A stretch of DNA of 64,000 nucleotides from Streptomyces cyanogenus (GTDB taxonomy: Bacteria; Actinomycetota; Actinomycetes; Streptomycetales; Streptomycetaceae). Under the pieces are notes generated by a model. The model was given only the letters and a program-made list of their open reading frames with translations, had not been told where the DNA came from and searched no databases. Position numbers and translations under genes: made by a program. This document shows positions 16,554 through 24,701 of the stretch, piece by piece; the first letter of the stretch is position 1; every line of letters begins with the position of its first letter. The stretch lies in the NCBI RefSeq assembly GCF_017526105.1, contig NZ_CP071839.1, positions 2,470,501-2,534,500 on the forward strand, given 5' to 3'.

Positions 16554-19073
16554 CTACGCCCCCTGCTGCTCCTGCTCGTCCCGCTGCCGGCCGCGCACGT
16601 TCAGGGCGCGGGACAGGTCGTCCAGGCGGTCGGCGAGGGTGCGGCGCAGGGCCGGGGTGAGGTCGGCGTCGCGCAGGCAGGCCTCGCCGAGCGCCAGGTT
16701 CTCGGCGTCGACGGCGTGGGCCGGGAAGGCCCAGCGGCCGGCGGCGACGGCGATGGCGGGGCCGCGGCGGGCGGCGACGGCGACCGCGTCCTCGTAGAAG
16801 CGCGGCACGTACTCCCGTACCAGCTCGGCCTGCTCGGGCTGCCAGAAGCCCTGGGCGGTGGCCGTGAACAGGTAGTTGGACAGGTCGTCGCCGGTGAACA
16901 TCGCCTCCCAGGCGGCGCGCTTGGCCGCCGGGTCGGGCAGCGCGGCGCGGCAGCGGGCGGCGCCCTCCTGGCCTGTGGCGCTGGGGTCGCGCGCCAGCTC
17001 GGCGGCGATGGCGTCCTCGTCGGTGGCGCCGAGCACGGCGAGCCGGGCGAGGATGCGCCAGCGCAGCTCGGGATCGAGTTCCGGACCGCCGGGCACCGTG
17101 CCGTCGGCGAGCCAGGCGGCGATGGCCTCGGGGTGGGCGGCCACGCCGATCAGGTGCCGTACGGCGATCAGCCGCAGGCCGGGGTGGTCGCCGTCCTCGG
17201 TGCGCCGCAGCAGGTCGCGGCAGAGCGAGGTGAGGGTGGTCAGGGCGGCCGGGCGGTCCCCGGGTGTCAGGTAGTGGTCGGTGAGCTGGCCTACGGCGAA
17301 GGCGAGGACGCCCTGGGCGACGGCCAGGTCGGTCTCGTGGGGCAGGTGGGTGCGGGCCGTCTCCAGGTAGGCGGCGGGCGGGAGTTCGCCGTCGCGGACG
17401 GCGTCCCGGAGGGCGTTCCAGACGACCGCGCGGGTGAGCGGGTCGGGCAGGCCGGACAGGGCGGTGCGGACCGTCTCGAAGGACGGCGCGTCGAAGCGGA
17501 CCTTGGCGTAGGTGACGTCGCCGTCGTTGAGGAGGATCAGGGCGGGGCGCTTGCCGATGGGCTGCGGTGCGGCCTGCGGGACGTCGAGGTCGATGCGCTC
17601 GCGCAGCACCAGCCGGCCTTCGCCGGCGACGTCGTGGTCGTACAGGCCGGCGCTCAGGCGGTGCGGGCGGCTGCCCGTGCGGTCGGCGGTCAGCGTGCAG
17701 GTGCCGCCGGCGGAGGTGGTCACCGGGGTGAGCGTGTCGACGCCGGTGGTGCGCAGCCAGCTGTCGGCCCAGGCGGGCACGTCGCGGTCGGTGGCCGAGG
17801 CGAGGGAGTCGATGAAGTCGGCGAGTGTGGCGTTGCCGAACCTGTGCCGCTTGAAGTGGGTGTTGATGCCGGCCAGGAAGTCCTTCTCGCCGAGCCAGGC
17901 GGCCAGCTGGCGCAGCGCGGAGGCGCCCTTGGCGTAGGAGATGCCGTCGAAGTTGAGCAGGGCGGAGGCCGTGTCGTCGACGTTCTCGGGGGCGACCGGG
18001 TGGGTGGTGGGCCGCTGGTCGGCGTCGTAGCCCCAGGCCTTGCGGGTGACGCCGAACTCGGTCCAGGGGCCGGTGAACCGGGTGGCCTCGGCGGTGGTCT
18101 GGTAGCCCATGTACTCGGCGAAGGACTCGTTCAGCCAGATGTCGTCCCACCACTTGAGGGTGACGAGGTCGCCGAACCACATGTGGGCCATCTCGTGTGC
18201 GATGACCATGGCGCGGGTCTGCCGCTCGGTGTCGGTGACGGCGGAGCGGTAGACGAAGTCGTCGCGGAAGGTGACCAGGCCGGGGTTCTCCATGGCGCCC
18301 GCGTTGAACTCGGGGACGAACGCCTGGTCGTAGGAGTCGAAGGGGTAGGGCTCCTCGAACTTCTCGTGGTAGCGGTCGAAGCACGCGCGCGTGATGTCGA
18401 GGATCTCCTCGGCGTCGGCGTCGAGGTGGGGCGCGAGCGAGCGGCGGCAGTGGATGCCGAAGGGCAGTCCGCGGTGCTCGGTGCGCACCGAGTGCCAGGG
18501 GCCGGCGGCGACGGCGACCAGGTAGGTGGAGACGGGCGGGGTGGGCGCGGCCCGCCAGACGCCGTCGCCGCGGTGTTCGGTGACGCCGTTGGCGAGGACG
18601 GTCCAGCCCTCGGGTGCCTTGACCGAGACCTCGAAGACGGCCTTGAGGTCGGGCTGGTCGAAGGCGGCGAAGACACGCTGGACGTCGTCCAGGAACAGCT
18701 GCGTGTAGACGTACGTCTCGCCGTCGCTCGGGTCGGTGAAGCGGTGCATGCCCTCGCCGGTGCGGGAGTAGCGCATGGCCGCGTCGAGGCGCAGTTCGTG
18801 TGCGCCGGCGGTGAGGTTCTTCAGCGGCAGCCGGCCCTCGCACAGGGACTCCGGGTCGAGCGGCTGTCCGTCGAGTGTGACGCTGCGCAGCTCGGCGGGC
18901 TTCAGCTCGACGAACGTGTCCCCGTCGGACCGCGCGGTGAACCGGATCGCCGTACGGGAGTCGAAGGTCTCGGCACCGGTGGTGAGGTCCAGTTCGACCG
19001 TGTACCGGTGGACGTCGAGGAGCTGTGCTCGGAGCTGCGCTTCGTCGCGCGTGAGTACGGACATGCAGGACAT
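16554..19073 (-). CDS. pepN: M1-family aminopeptidase N
   Basis: An 839-residue zinc aminopeptidase that removes N-terminal residues from peptides in the cytoplasm. The exopeptidase motif GAMEN is at residues 259-263, the zinc site HEMAH at 293-297 and the third ligand Glu316; an ERAP1-like C-terminal helical domain fills the last 300 residues. Length and domain order are normal for actinobacterial PepN. The start could also be the ATG at 19064 (MSVLTRD); neither has a strong Shine-Dalgarno. Streptomyces often have two such enzymes; I cannot tell which this is. Confidence 0.93.
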   Translation of the reverse strand: MSCMSVLTRDEAQLRAQLLDVHRYTVELDLTTGAETFDSRTAIRFTARSDGDTFVELKPAELRSVTLDGQPLDPESLCEGRLPLKNLTAGAHELRLDAAMRYSRTGEGMHRFTDPSDGETYVYTQLFLDDVQRVFAAFDQPDLKAVFEVSVKAPEGWTVLANGVTEHRGDGVWRAAPTPPVSTYLVAVAAGPWHSVRTEHRGLPFGIHCRRSLAPHLDADAEEILDITRACFDRYHEKFEEPYPFDSYDQAFVPEFNAGAMENPGLVTFRDDFVYRSAVTDTERQTRAMVIAHEMAHMWFGDLVTLKWWDDIWLNESFAEYMGYQTTAEATRFTGPWTEFGVTRKAWGYDADQRPTTHPVAPENVDDTASALLNFDGISYAKGASALRQLAAWLGEKDFLAGINTHFKRHRFGNATLADFIDSLASATDRDVPAWADSWLRTTGVDTLTPVTTSAGGTCTLTADRTGSRPHRLSAGLYDHDVAGEGRLVLRERIDLDVPQAAPQPIGKRPALILLNDGDVTYAKVRFDAPSFETVRTALSGLPDPLTRAVVWNALRDAVRDGELPPAAYLETARTHLPHETDLAVAQGVLAFAVGQLTDHYLTPGDRPAALTTLTSLCRDLLRRTEDGDHPGLRLIAVRHLIGVAAHPEAIAAWLADGTVPGGPELDPELRWRILARLAVLGATDEDAIAAELARDPSATGQEGAARCRAALPDPAAKRAAWEAMFTGDDLSNYLFTATAQGFWQPEQAELVREYVPRFYEDAVAVAARRGPAIAVAAGRWAFPAHAVDAENLALGEACLRDADLTPALRRTLADRLDDLSRALNVRGRQRDEQEQQGA

Positions 19074-19179
19074 GCTGCCTGATGGGACGGACAGCGCACA
19101 GGGGCGGATCGGTACATGGCTTTTGTCCCCTGTGCGCGGCCCTGTCCGGCTGCCGTGCCGGCGCCCGGTCAGGCCCTGG

Positions 19180-19542
19180 TCAGTCGCTTGTCCGGGCGTC
19201 GTGCGCCGGTTGCCCGTTGTGGGTGTCCTCGGCGATCCGCTCGTGGTGCCGGATCACCTCGGCGATGATGAAGTTCAGGAACTTCTCGGCGAACGCCGGG
19301 TCGAGCTTGGCGTTCTCCGCGAGGCTGCGCAGCCGTTCGATCTGCCGGGCCTCGCGGGCCGGGTCGGCGGGCGGCAGCTGGTGCAGCGCCTTGAGCCGGC
19401 CGACCTGCTGGGTGCACTTGAAGCGCTCGGCGAGCATGTGGACGACGGCCGCGTCGATGTTGTCGATGCTGTCGCGCAGCCGCTCCAGTTCCTGGCGGAC
19501 CTCGGGGTCGACGGCACCGTTGCCGGTGTTGCTGGTGGTCAT
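19180..19542 (-). CDS. Chorismate mutase (AroQ type)
   Basis: A 120-residue all-helical protein of the AroQ class, converting chorismate to prephenate on the way to phenylalanine and tyrosine. The N-terminal helix 'LERLRDSIDNIDAAVVHML' and the following 'ERFKCTQQVGRLK' carry the active-site Arg and Lys; 'DPAREARQIERLR' and the C-terminal helix complete the fold. It starts with ATG, 105 bases downstream of pepN on the opposite direction of travel from it. It ends in an Asp/His-rich tail. It may be transcribed after the AroQ-distal AraC gene, 34 bases upstream. Confidence 0.88.
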   Translation of the reverse strand: MTTSNTGNGAVDPEVRQELERLRDSIDNIDAAVVHMLAERFKCTQQVGRLKALHQLPPADPAREARQIERLRSLAENAKLDPAFAEKFLNFIIAEVIRHHERIAEDTHNGQPAHDARTSD

Positions 19543-19576
19543 GAGGGCCCACCCTATGCGCTGGAGGGGCCTGTAC

Positions 19577-20467
19577 CTACGGGGTGTCCGGGGAGTGGAT
19601 CAGCGGCGGATCGGCGGGGTCGGGGACGCGGTCGCTCCAGCCGCCGGGGACGGTACGGCCCTGCTGGGCGCGGAACCGGACGGGTGGAAGGCCGACGCGC
19701 CGGGTGAACAGCCGGGAGAAGTAGGCGGGGTCGTCGTAGCCGACGCGGCGGGCGACGGCCGCGACCGGCAGCTCGGTGGTGGCGAGGAGGTCCTTGGCCC
19801 GGGCGAGCCGGATGCCGAGCAGGTAGTCCTTCGGGGTGCAGCCGGCCGCCCGGCGGACCGCGTCGCGCAGTTCGGCGGTGGTCATCCCGTGCCGGGCGGC
19901 GTGGCCGGCGACGCTCAGCGGCGTGCAGGCGTCCCGGGCGAGGGCGGCCAGCACCTGGTCGCCGTCGGGGGCGAGGTCGGCGCGGGCGCGGCGCAGGGCG
20001 ACGAGGAGTTCGTGGACGGCGGCGGCGGTCTCCACCTCCAGCAGGGGGTTGCCCGGGCGGGCGGCCCGGGCGATGCGGGCGATGACCGCGCGGGGGCCGG
20101 CGGCGTCGGAGAGCGGGACGACGGGCCGGTCGGGTTCGATGCAGCCGAGTTCGCGGTAGGCCGCGGTGGCGGGTCCGGCGAAGTCGACGAAGCCCTCGTC
20201 CCAGCCGGTGCCGGGGTCGGGCGCGTAGTGGTGGGGCACGCCGGGGGTGAGCCACAGCAGGGCGGGCGCGGTGACGGTCGTACGGCGGCCGTCGGAGCCC
20301 CGGTACCAGCCGCGGCCCGAGCTGATCACCACGGCCACGTGGTGGTCGAGGGTGCGCGGGCCGACCGTGGGCAGCGCGCCGTGCTGGAGGCCGACCCCGA
20401 GGCAGACCAGGCCGAGGCGGTGGTGGGCGGGGCCGGGGCTGAAGAACCGCATCCAGGTCCGGTACAT
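19577..20467 (-). CDS. AraC-family transcriptional regulator
   Basis: A 296-residue regulator. An N-terminal AraC cupin-like effector domain (to about 165) is followed by two helix-turn-helix motifs in the last 110 residues ('LSVAGHAARHGMT', 'LPVAAVARRVGYDDPAYFS' region). The effector domain usually binds a sugar. It is divergent from the GH35 beta-galactosidase gene with a 126-base gap, so it very likely controls that gene in response to a galactoside. The ATG at 20467 has AAGGAG upstream. Confidence 0.9.
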   Translation of the reverse strand: MYRTWMRFFSPGPAHHRLGLVCLGVGLQHGALPTVGPRTLDHHVAVVISSGRGWYRGSDGRRTTVTAPALLWLTPGVPHHYAPDPGTGWDEGFVDFAGPATAAYRELGCIEPDRPVVPLSDAAGPRAVIARIARAARPGNPLLEVETAAAVHELLVALRRARADLAPDGDQVLAALARDACTPLSVAGHAARHGMTTAELRDAVRRAAGCTPKDYLLGIRLARAKDLLATTELPVAAVARRVGYDDPAYFSRLFTRRVGLPPVRFRAQQGRTVPGGWSDRVPDPADPPLIHSPDTP

Positions 20468-20593
20468 CGGCGCTCCTTGCGGCGGGCTGCGCGGCGCGTT
20501 TTCGTCCAAGCAGCGCCGATCTTCGTCCATGGCGCCGGCCGCCGGAAGGGGTGAGGCTGGAGGGCACGGGCGGGGTCGTGGCGGGGAGGGCGT

Positions 20594-22351
20594 GTGAGCG
20601 AGTTCGCGGTCGGGGAGTCCGGGTTCCTGCTGGACGGGCGGCCGGTGCGGCTGCTGTCCGGGGCGCTGCACTACTTCCGGGTGCACGAGGCGCAGTGGGG
20701 GCACCGGCTGGGGATGCTGCGGGCGATGGGCCTGAACTGCGTGGAGACGTACGTCCCGTGGAACCTGCACCAGCCGCGTCCGGGGACCTTCCGGGACGTG
20801 GGGGCGGTCGGCCGGTTCCTGGACGCGGTCCGGGCGGCGGGCCTGTGGGCGATCGTGCGGCCGGGGCCCTACATCTGCGCGGAGTGGGAGAACGGCGGGC
20901 TGCCGGCGTGGCTGACGGGCGAGTCGGGCACGCGCGCGCGTACGCGTGACGAGCGCTGCACGGCCCATGTCCGGGACTGGTTCCGCCGGCTGCTGCCCGC
21001 GATCGTGCCCCGCCAGCTCGACCGCGGCGGCCCGGTGATCATGGTCCAGGTGGAGAACGAGTACGGCAGCTACGGCAGTGACACCGGCTACCTGGAGGAG
21101 CTGGCCGGCCTGCTGCGCTCGGAGGGCGTCACCGTTCCCCTGCTCACCTCGGACGGACCCGAGGACCACATGCTGACCGGGGGCTCGCTGCCCGGGGTGC
21201 TCGCCACGGTGAACTTCGGCTCCCACGCGCGCGAGGCGTTCGCCACGCTGCGCCGCCACCGTCCCGGGGGGCCGCTGATGTGCATGGAGTTCTGGTGCGG
21301 CTGGTTCGACCACTGGGCCGGCGAGCACGTCGTACGGGATCCTGCCGAGGCCGCCGAGGCGCTGCGGGAGATCCTGGAGTGCGGGGCGTCGGTGAACCTC
21401 TACATGGCGCACGGGGGCACGAGTTTCGGCGGCTGGGCGGGTGCCAACCGGGGCGGCGGCGCGCTGCACGAGGGTCCGCTGGAGCCGGACGTGACCTCCT
21501 ACGACTACGACGCTCCGGTGGACGAGTACGGCAGGCCCACGGAGAAGTTCCGGCGCTTTCGCGAGGTGCTGTCCGCGTACCACCCCGGCCCGCTGCCGGA
21601 CCTGCCGCCGCCGCCCGCCGTCCTGGGCGCCCCGGCCGGGGTCGTGCTCACCGGCTGGGCGCCGCCGGCCGGCGTGCTGGAGGCGCTGGGCGGCCCGGAG
21701 ACGCTCACCGCGGTGCCGCCCACGTTCGAGGAGCTGGGCGTCACCCGGGGCCTGGTGCGCTACACGGTGGACGTGCCCGGCCCGCGGCGGCCGTACCCGC
21801 TGACCGTGCGCGGGCTGCGGGACCTCGCCGTGGTGTACGTCGACGGGGAGCGGGCCGGGGTGCTCACCGAGGAGGAGCCGGTGCTGGAGGAGCCCGTCGC
21901 GGGCCCCGCGCGCGTGGAGCTGTGGGTGGAGTCCCTGGGGAGGGTGAACTACGGGCCGCGGCTCGGCGAGGCGAAGGGCGTCACCGGCGGCATCCTGCAC
22001 GAGCGGCAGTATCTGCACGGGGTACGCGCGCGGGGGCTGGATCTGGACGCGTTCGCCGACGGCGTGGCCGCGGTGCCCTTCGGTACGCCGCCCGGACAGG
22101 CGGCGCCGGGGCTGTACCGCGGCACGGTCACGGTGCGCGGGGCCGGGGACGCCCGGCTGGAGCTGCCGGGCCGGACGCGCTGCTTCGTCTGGGTCAACGG
22201 CTTCAACCTGGGCCGTTACTGGTCGGTGGGTCCGCAGCGGTCGCTGTTCGTACCCGGGCCGGTACTGCGGGAGGGTGCGAACGAGGTGTGGCTGCTGGAG
22301 CTGGACGGCGGCGGTCCGGACCGGCCGGCACCGCGCCTGCTGCCCGTGTGA
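20594..22351 (+). CDS. GH35 beta-galactosidase
   Basis: A 585-residue glycoside hydrolase of family 35, hydrolysing terminal beta-D-galactosides. The acid/base Glu156 lies in VQVENEYGSYG and the nucleophile Glu232 in MCMEFWCGWFDHW, both inside the TIM barrel (residues 1-330); beta-sandwich domains follow and end with the 'NGFNLGRYW' motif typical of the family. It starts at GTG and has no signal peptide, so the enzyme is probably cytoplasmic and needs imported substrate. It is divergent from its likely AraC regulator. Confidence 0.93.
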   Translation: MSEFAVGESGFLLDGRPVRLLSGALHYFRVHEAQWGHRLGMLRAMGLNCVETYVPWNLHQPRPGTFRDVGAVGRFLDAVRAAGLWAIVRPGPYICAEWENGGLPAWLTGESGTRARTRDERCTAHVRDWFRRLLPAIVPRQLDRGGPVIMVQVENEYGSYGSDTGYLEELAGLLRSEGVTVPLLTSDGPEDHMLTGGSLPGVLATVNFGSHAREAFATLRRHRPGGPLMCMEFWCGWFDHWAGEHVVRDPAEAAEALREILECGASVNLYMAHGGTSFGGWAGANRGGGALHEGPLEPDVTSYDYDAPVDEYGRPTEKFRRFREVLSAYHPGPLPDLPPPPAVLGAPAGVVLTGWAPPAGVLEALGGPETLTAVPPTFEELGVTRGLVRYTVDVPGPRRPYPLTVRGLRDLAVVYVDGERAGVLTEEEPVLEEPVAGPARVELWVESLGRVNYGPRLGEAKGVTGGILHERQYLHGVRARGLDLDAFADGVAAVPFGTPPGQAAPGLYRGTVTVRGAGDARLELPGRTRCFVWVNGFNLGRYWSVGPQRSLFVPGPVLREGANEVWLLELDGGGPDRPAPRLLPV

Positions 22352-22440
22352 CCGGCCGGCCGCGCGGGTACGTCCCGGCCGCACCGGGGTCCTTCCCGCC
22401 TACAGTGGAGAGGAGTTCCGGCGTCTTTGGGGGTGCCGAC

Positions 22441-23328
22441 GTGGCGAACGGCGGACCGGTCCAGCACGGCTACCCGCACCTGGAGACGGTGCGGGCCGCC
22501 GTCACCGCGCTGTACCGGCGGCTGTCCCGCGACACCATCGAGACGTTCTCCGTCAGCGTGGCCCCGGCCGACGTGGCCTTCTGCGACACCGACGACCTCT
22601 ACCTGGGCGCGCAGCGGGTGGCCGGGGAGATCGTGCGGCACTTCCGGCTGCCGGACGCGCGGCTGATCGTCGGTTTCCGGGAGATGACCCACGCGGCGAA
22701 CGTCGAACTGGCGGCGGGGCCCGAGTACTTCGTCGAACTGAACGACCGGTTCCGCACCCACCGCAGGGACATCGGCGCGGCCCTCGCCCACGAGGTGGCG
22801 CACGTCTACCTGCACCGCCTGGACCTCGCCTTCCCGACCACGGCGGAGAACGAGATCCTGACGGACACGGCGACGACCTATCTGGGCGCGGGCTGGCTGC
22901 TGCTGGACGCCTACCGGGAGGACGGGGTGTCGTCGCAGAAGCTCGGCTATCTCACCCCGGAGGAGTTCGGGTACGTCCTGGCCAAGCGGGCGCTGCTCTT
23001 CGGCGAGGACCCGTCCCTGTGGTTCACCAGTCCGCAGGCCTACACCGCCTACGTCAAGGGCCTGGACCTGGCCCGCCGGGACGGGCAGCAGCCGCCGCTG
23101 ACCGGGGCCGGCTGGGCGGGCCGCCGCCGCTACGCCCACGACCGCCGGCACGCCGACGCCGCCGACGCCGCGCCGGCGGCCGCGTACTCCTTCGCCTCCG
23201 ACAGCGGCGGCCGCCTCCGGGTGAGCTTCCCGTGCCCGACCTGCCACCAGCGGATCAGGGTGCCGGTGCGGGGGCGGGTACGGGTGCGGTGCGGGCTGTG
23301 CCGGACGGTGCTGGAGTGCGACACGTAG
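22441..23328 (+). CDS. Zinc metallopeptidase-like protein with C-terminal zinc ribbon
   Basis: A 295-residue protein of unknown role. A HEVAH zinc motif in 'ALAHEVAHVYLHR' (near residue 120), followed 20 residues later by 'ENEILTDTATTYLG', has the gluzincin pattern (HExxH...E). The last 35 residues hold a zinc ribbon: CPTCH at one end and CGLC at the other, a layout that could bind nucleic acid or protein. No signal peptide is seen. The GTG at 22441 is chosen because the preceding frame has no better start. It sits 90 bases after the GH35 gene and may share its transcript. Confidence 0.7.
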   Translation: MANGGPVQHGYPHLETVRAAVTALYRRLSRDTIETFSVSVAPADVAFCDTDDLYLGAQRVAGEIVRHFRLPDARLIVGFREMTHAANVELAAGPEYFVELNDRFRTHRRDIGAALAHEVAHVYLHRLDLAFPTTAENEILTDTATTYLGAGWLLLDAYREDGVSSQKLGYLTPEEFGYVLAKRALLFGEDPSLWFTSPQAYTAYVKGLDLARRDGQQPPLTGAGWAGRRRYAHDRRHADAADAAPAAAYSFASDSGGRLRVSFPCPTCHQRIRVPVRGRVRVRCGLCRTVLECDT

Positions 23329-23337
23329 CCGCGCCCG

Positions 23338-23484
23338 GCCGCCCGGCTGGCAGGTTGGCTCGGCGGGCGGCTGGACGGGTGGGCGGGTAGGCGGGTAGGC
23401 GGCTCGGCGGGCGGGCGGGCGGCTCGGCGGACAGGTGGCTCGGTTGGACGGGCGGGCGGCTCGGTCGGACGGGCGGGTGGCGAG
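23338..23484. repeat. GC minisatellite-like low-complexity tract
   Basis: About 145 bases built from variants of 'GGCGGGCGGCTCGGCGG', 'GGACGGGCGGGCGGCTCGG' and 'GGTAGGCGGGTAGGC', with no stable open frame. It lies between the metallopeptidase stop and a decayed MFS gene. With the pseudogene it fills the 448-base gap 23329-23776. It looks like slippage-prone filler at the left edge of the steroid-type gene island. Confidence 0.7.
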
Positions 23485-23487
23485 GTG

Positions 23488-23750
23488 TCAGCCCTCGTGG
23501 TCCGAGACGGCCCGGCGAGGGAGCGCCGCGCACAGCACCGCGCACACCGCGAACGCCCCCATGACCCACGGCATCGCGTCGGACAGCGCCTCGCTCAGCC
23601 CTTCCCCCCACGGCCCCGAAGAACACCGTGCCGATCACCGACGCGCCCAGCGCCCCACCGAACTGCTGAGCCGTGGAGAAGATCCCGGCACCGCCGACAG
23701 CACCACGTTCACCAGCGGCACGACCAGGAACCCGAGCCCCGCCCCGCAGG
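23488..23750 (-). pseudogene. Remnant of an MFS transporter C-terminus
   Basis: Three pieces in successive frames resemble the last helices of an EmrB/QacA-type MFS exporter: 'LGFLVVPLVNVVLSAVP', then 'GIFSTAQQFGGALGASVIG' and 'TVFFG', then 'LSEALSDAMPWVMGAFAVC' running to the stop at 23488. A short deletion after 'AVP' and a frameshift near 23610 break the frame, and the N-terminal three quarters of the gene are absent. It is non-functional and marks a breakpoint beside the catabolic island. Confidence 0.7.
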
Positions 23751-23776
23751 GAACCCGCGCGCGCCACCGGGGTTCC

Positions 23777-24700
23777 CTACGCCCCGTACACCCGCCCCGG
23801 CGGCTCCGCCTCCGCCAGCAGTTGCCGGGCCGCCTCGCCCGCCTCGGCCGGTGTCCAGCGGGCCCCCTTGTCGGCGGTGGGGCCGGGACGCCAACCCTCC
23901 ATGACGGTGATCCGGCCGCCCTCCGCCTCGAACACCCGGCCGGTCACCCCCGCGCTGCCGGCCGAGCCGAGCCAGACCACGAGCGGGGAGACGTTCTCGG
24001 GCGCCATGGCGTCGAAACCGGCGGCCGGTGCGGCCATGGTCGCGGCGAAGGTACGTTCCGTCATGCGGGTGCGGGCGGCCGGCGCCACGGCGTTGACCTG
24101 GACGCCGTAGCGGGCCAGTTCCGCCGCGGCGACCAGGGTGAGACCGACGATCCCGGCCTTGGCTGCGCTGTAGTTGCCCTGCCCGACCGAGCCGAGCAGG
24201 CCGGCCCCGCTGCCGGTGTGGACGACCCGGGCCACCGGGGTGCGGCCGGCCTTGGCTTCGGCCCGCCAGTGGGCGGCGGCGTGCTTCAGCGGCAGGAAGT
24301 GCCCCTTGAGGTGGACGCGGATCACGGCGTCCCAGTCGTCCTCGCCGAGATTGACCAGCATGCGGTCGCGCAGGAAACCGGCGTTGCTGACGAGGGTGTC
24401 GAGCCGGCCGTAGGTCTCAACGGCGGTGCGGACCAGGCCGGCCGCGCCCGCGCTGGTGGCGATGTCGGCGCCGTGGGCGACCGCGTCACCGCCCGCCGCC
24501 CGGATCTCCGCCACCACGGCATCCGCCGGCCGCTCGGCGTCCGGCGCGCCGTCCAGCGCGACGCCCAGGTCGTTGACGACCACCCGGGCACCCTCGGCCG
24601 CGAAGGCAAGGGCATGCGCCCGGCCGAGCCCGCGCCCGGCACCGGTGACGGCCACGACCCGGCCCGCACAGATCCCACTCGTCCTCGCGGCCACGCTCAT
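23777..24700 (-). CDS. Short-chain dehydrogenase, Rv3548c-like (steroid C/D-ring cluster)
   Basis: A 307-residue SDR with the cofactor motif TGAGRGLG near residues 17-24, the NAG motif (VSNAGFLRDRM), a Ser in 'HTGSGAGL' and the catalytic Tyr-x3-Lys in 'GNYSAAKAG'. The long form with 'RDRM...HLKGHF' and the C-terminal 'VYGA' is the multifunctional-enzyme-type SDR found beside ipdAB in mycobacteria (Rv3548c); this pairing is from memory. It begins 1 base after the stop of the next SDR gene upstream, so both are co-translated from the promoter at 25973. Likely role: oxidation or reduction of a hydroxyacyl-CoA or ring hydroxyl intermediate. Confidence 0.88.
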   Translation of the reverse strand: MSVAARTSGICAGRVVAVTGAGRGLGRAHALAFAAEGARVVVNDLGVALDGAPDAERPADAVVAEIRAAGGDAVAHGADIATSAGAAGLVRTAVETYGRLDTLVSNAGFLRDRMLVNLGEDDWDAVIRVHLKGHFLPLKHAAAHWRAEAKAGRTPVARVVHTGSGAGLLGSVGQGNYSAAKAGIVGLTLVAAAELARYGVQVNAVAPAARTRMTERTFAATMAAPAAGFDAMAPENVSPLVVWLGSAGSAGVTGRVFEAEGGRITVMEGWRPGPTADKGARWTPAEAGEAARQLLAEAEPPGRVYGA

Positions 24701-24701
24701 C

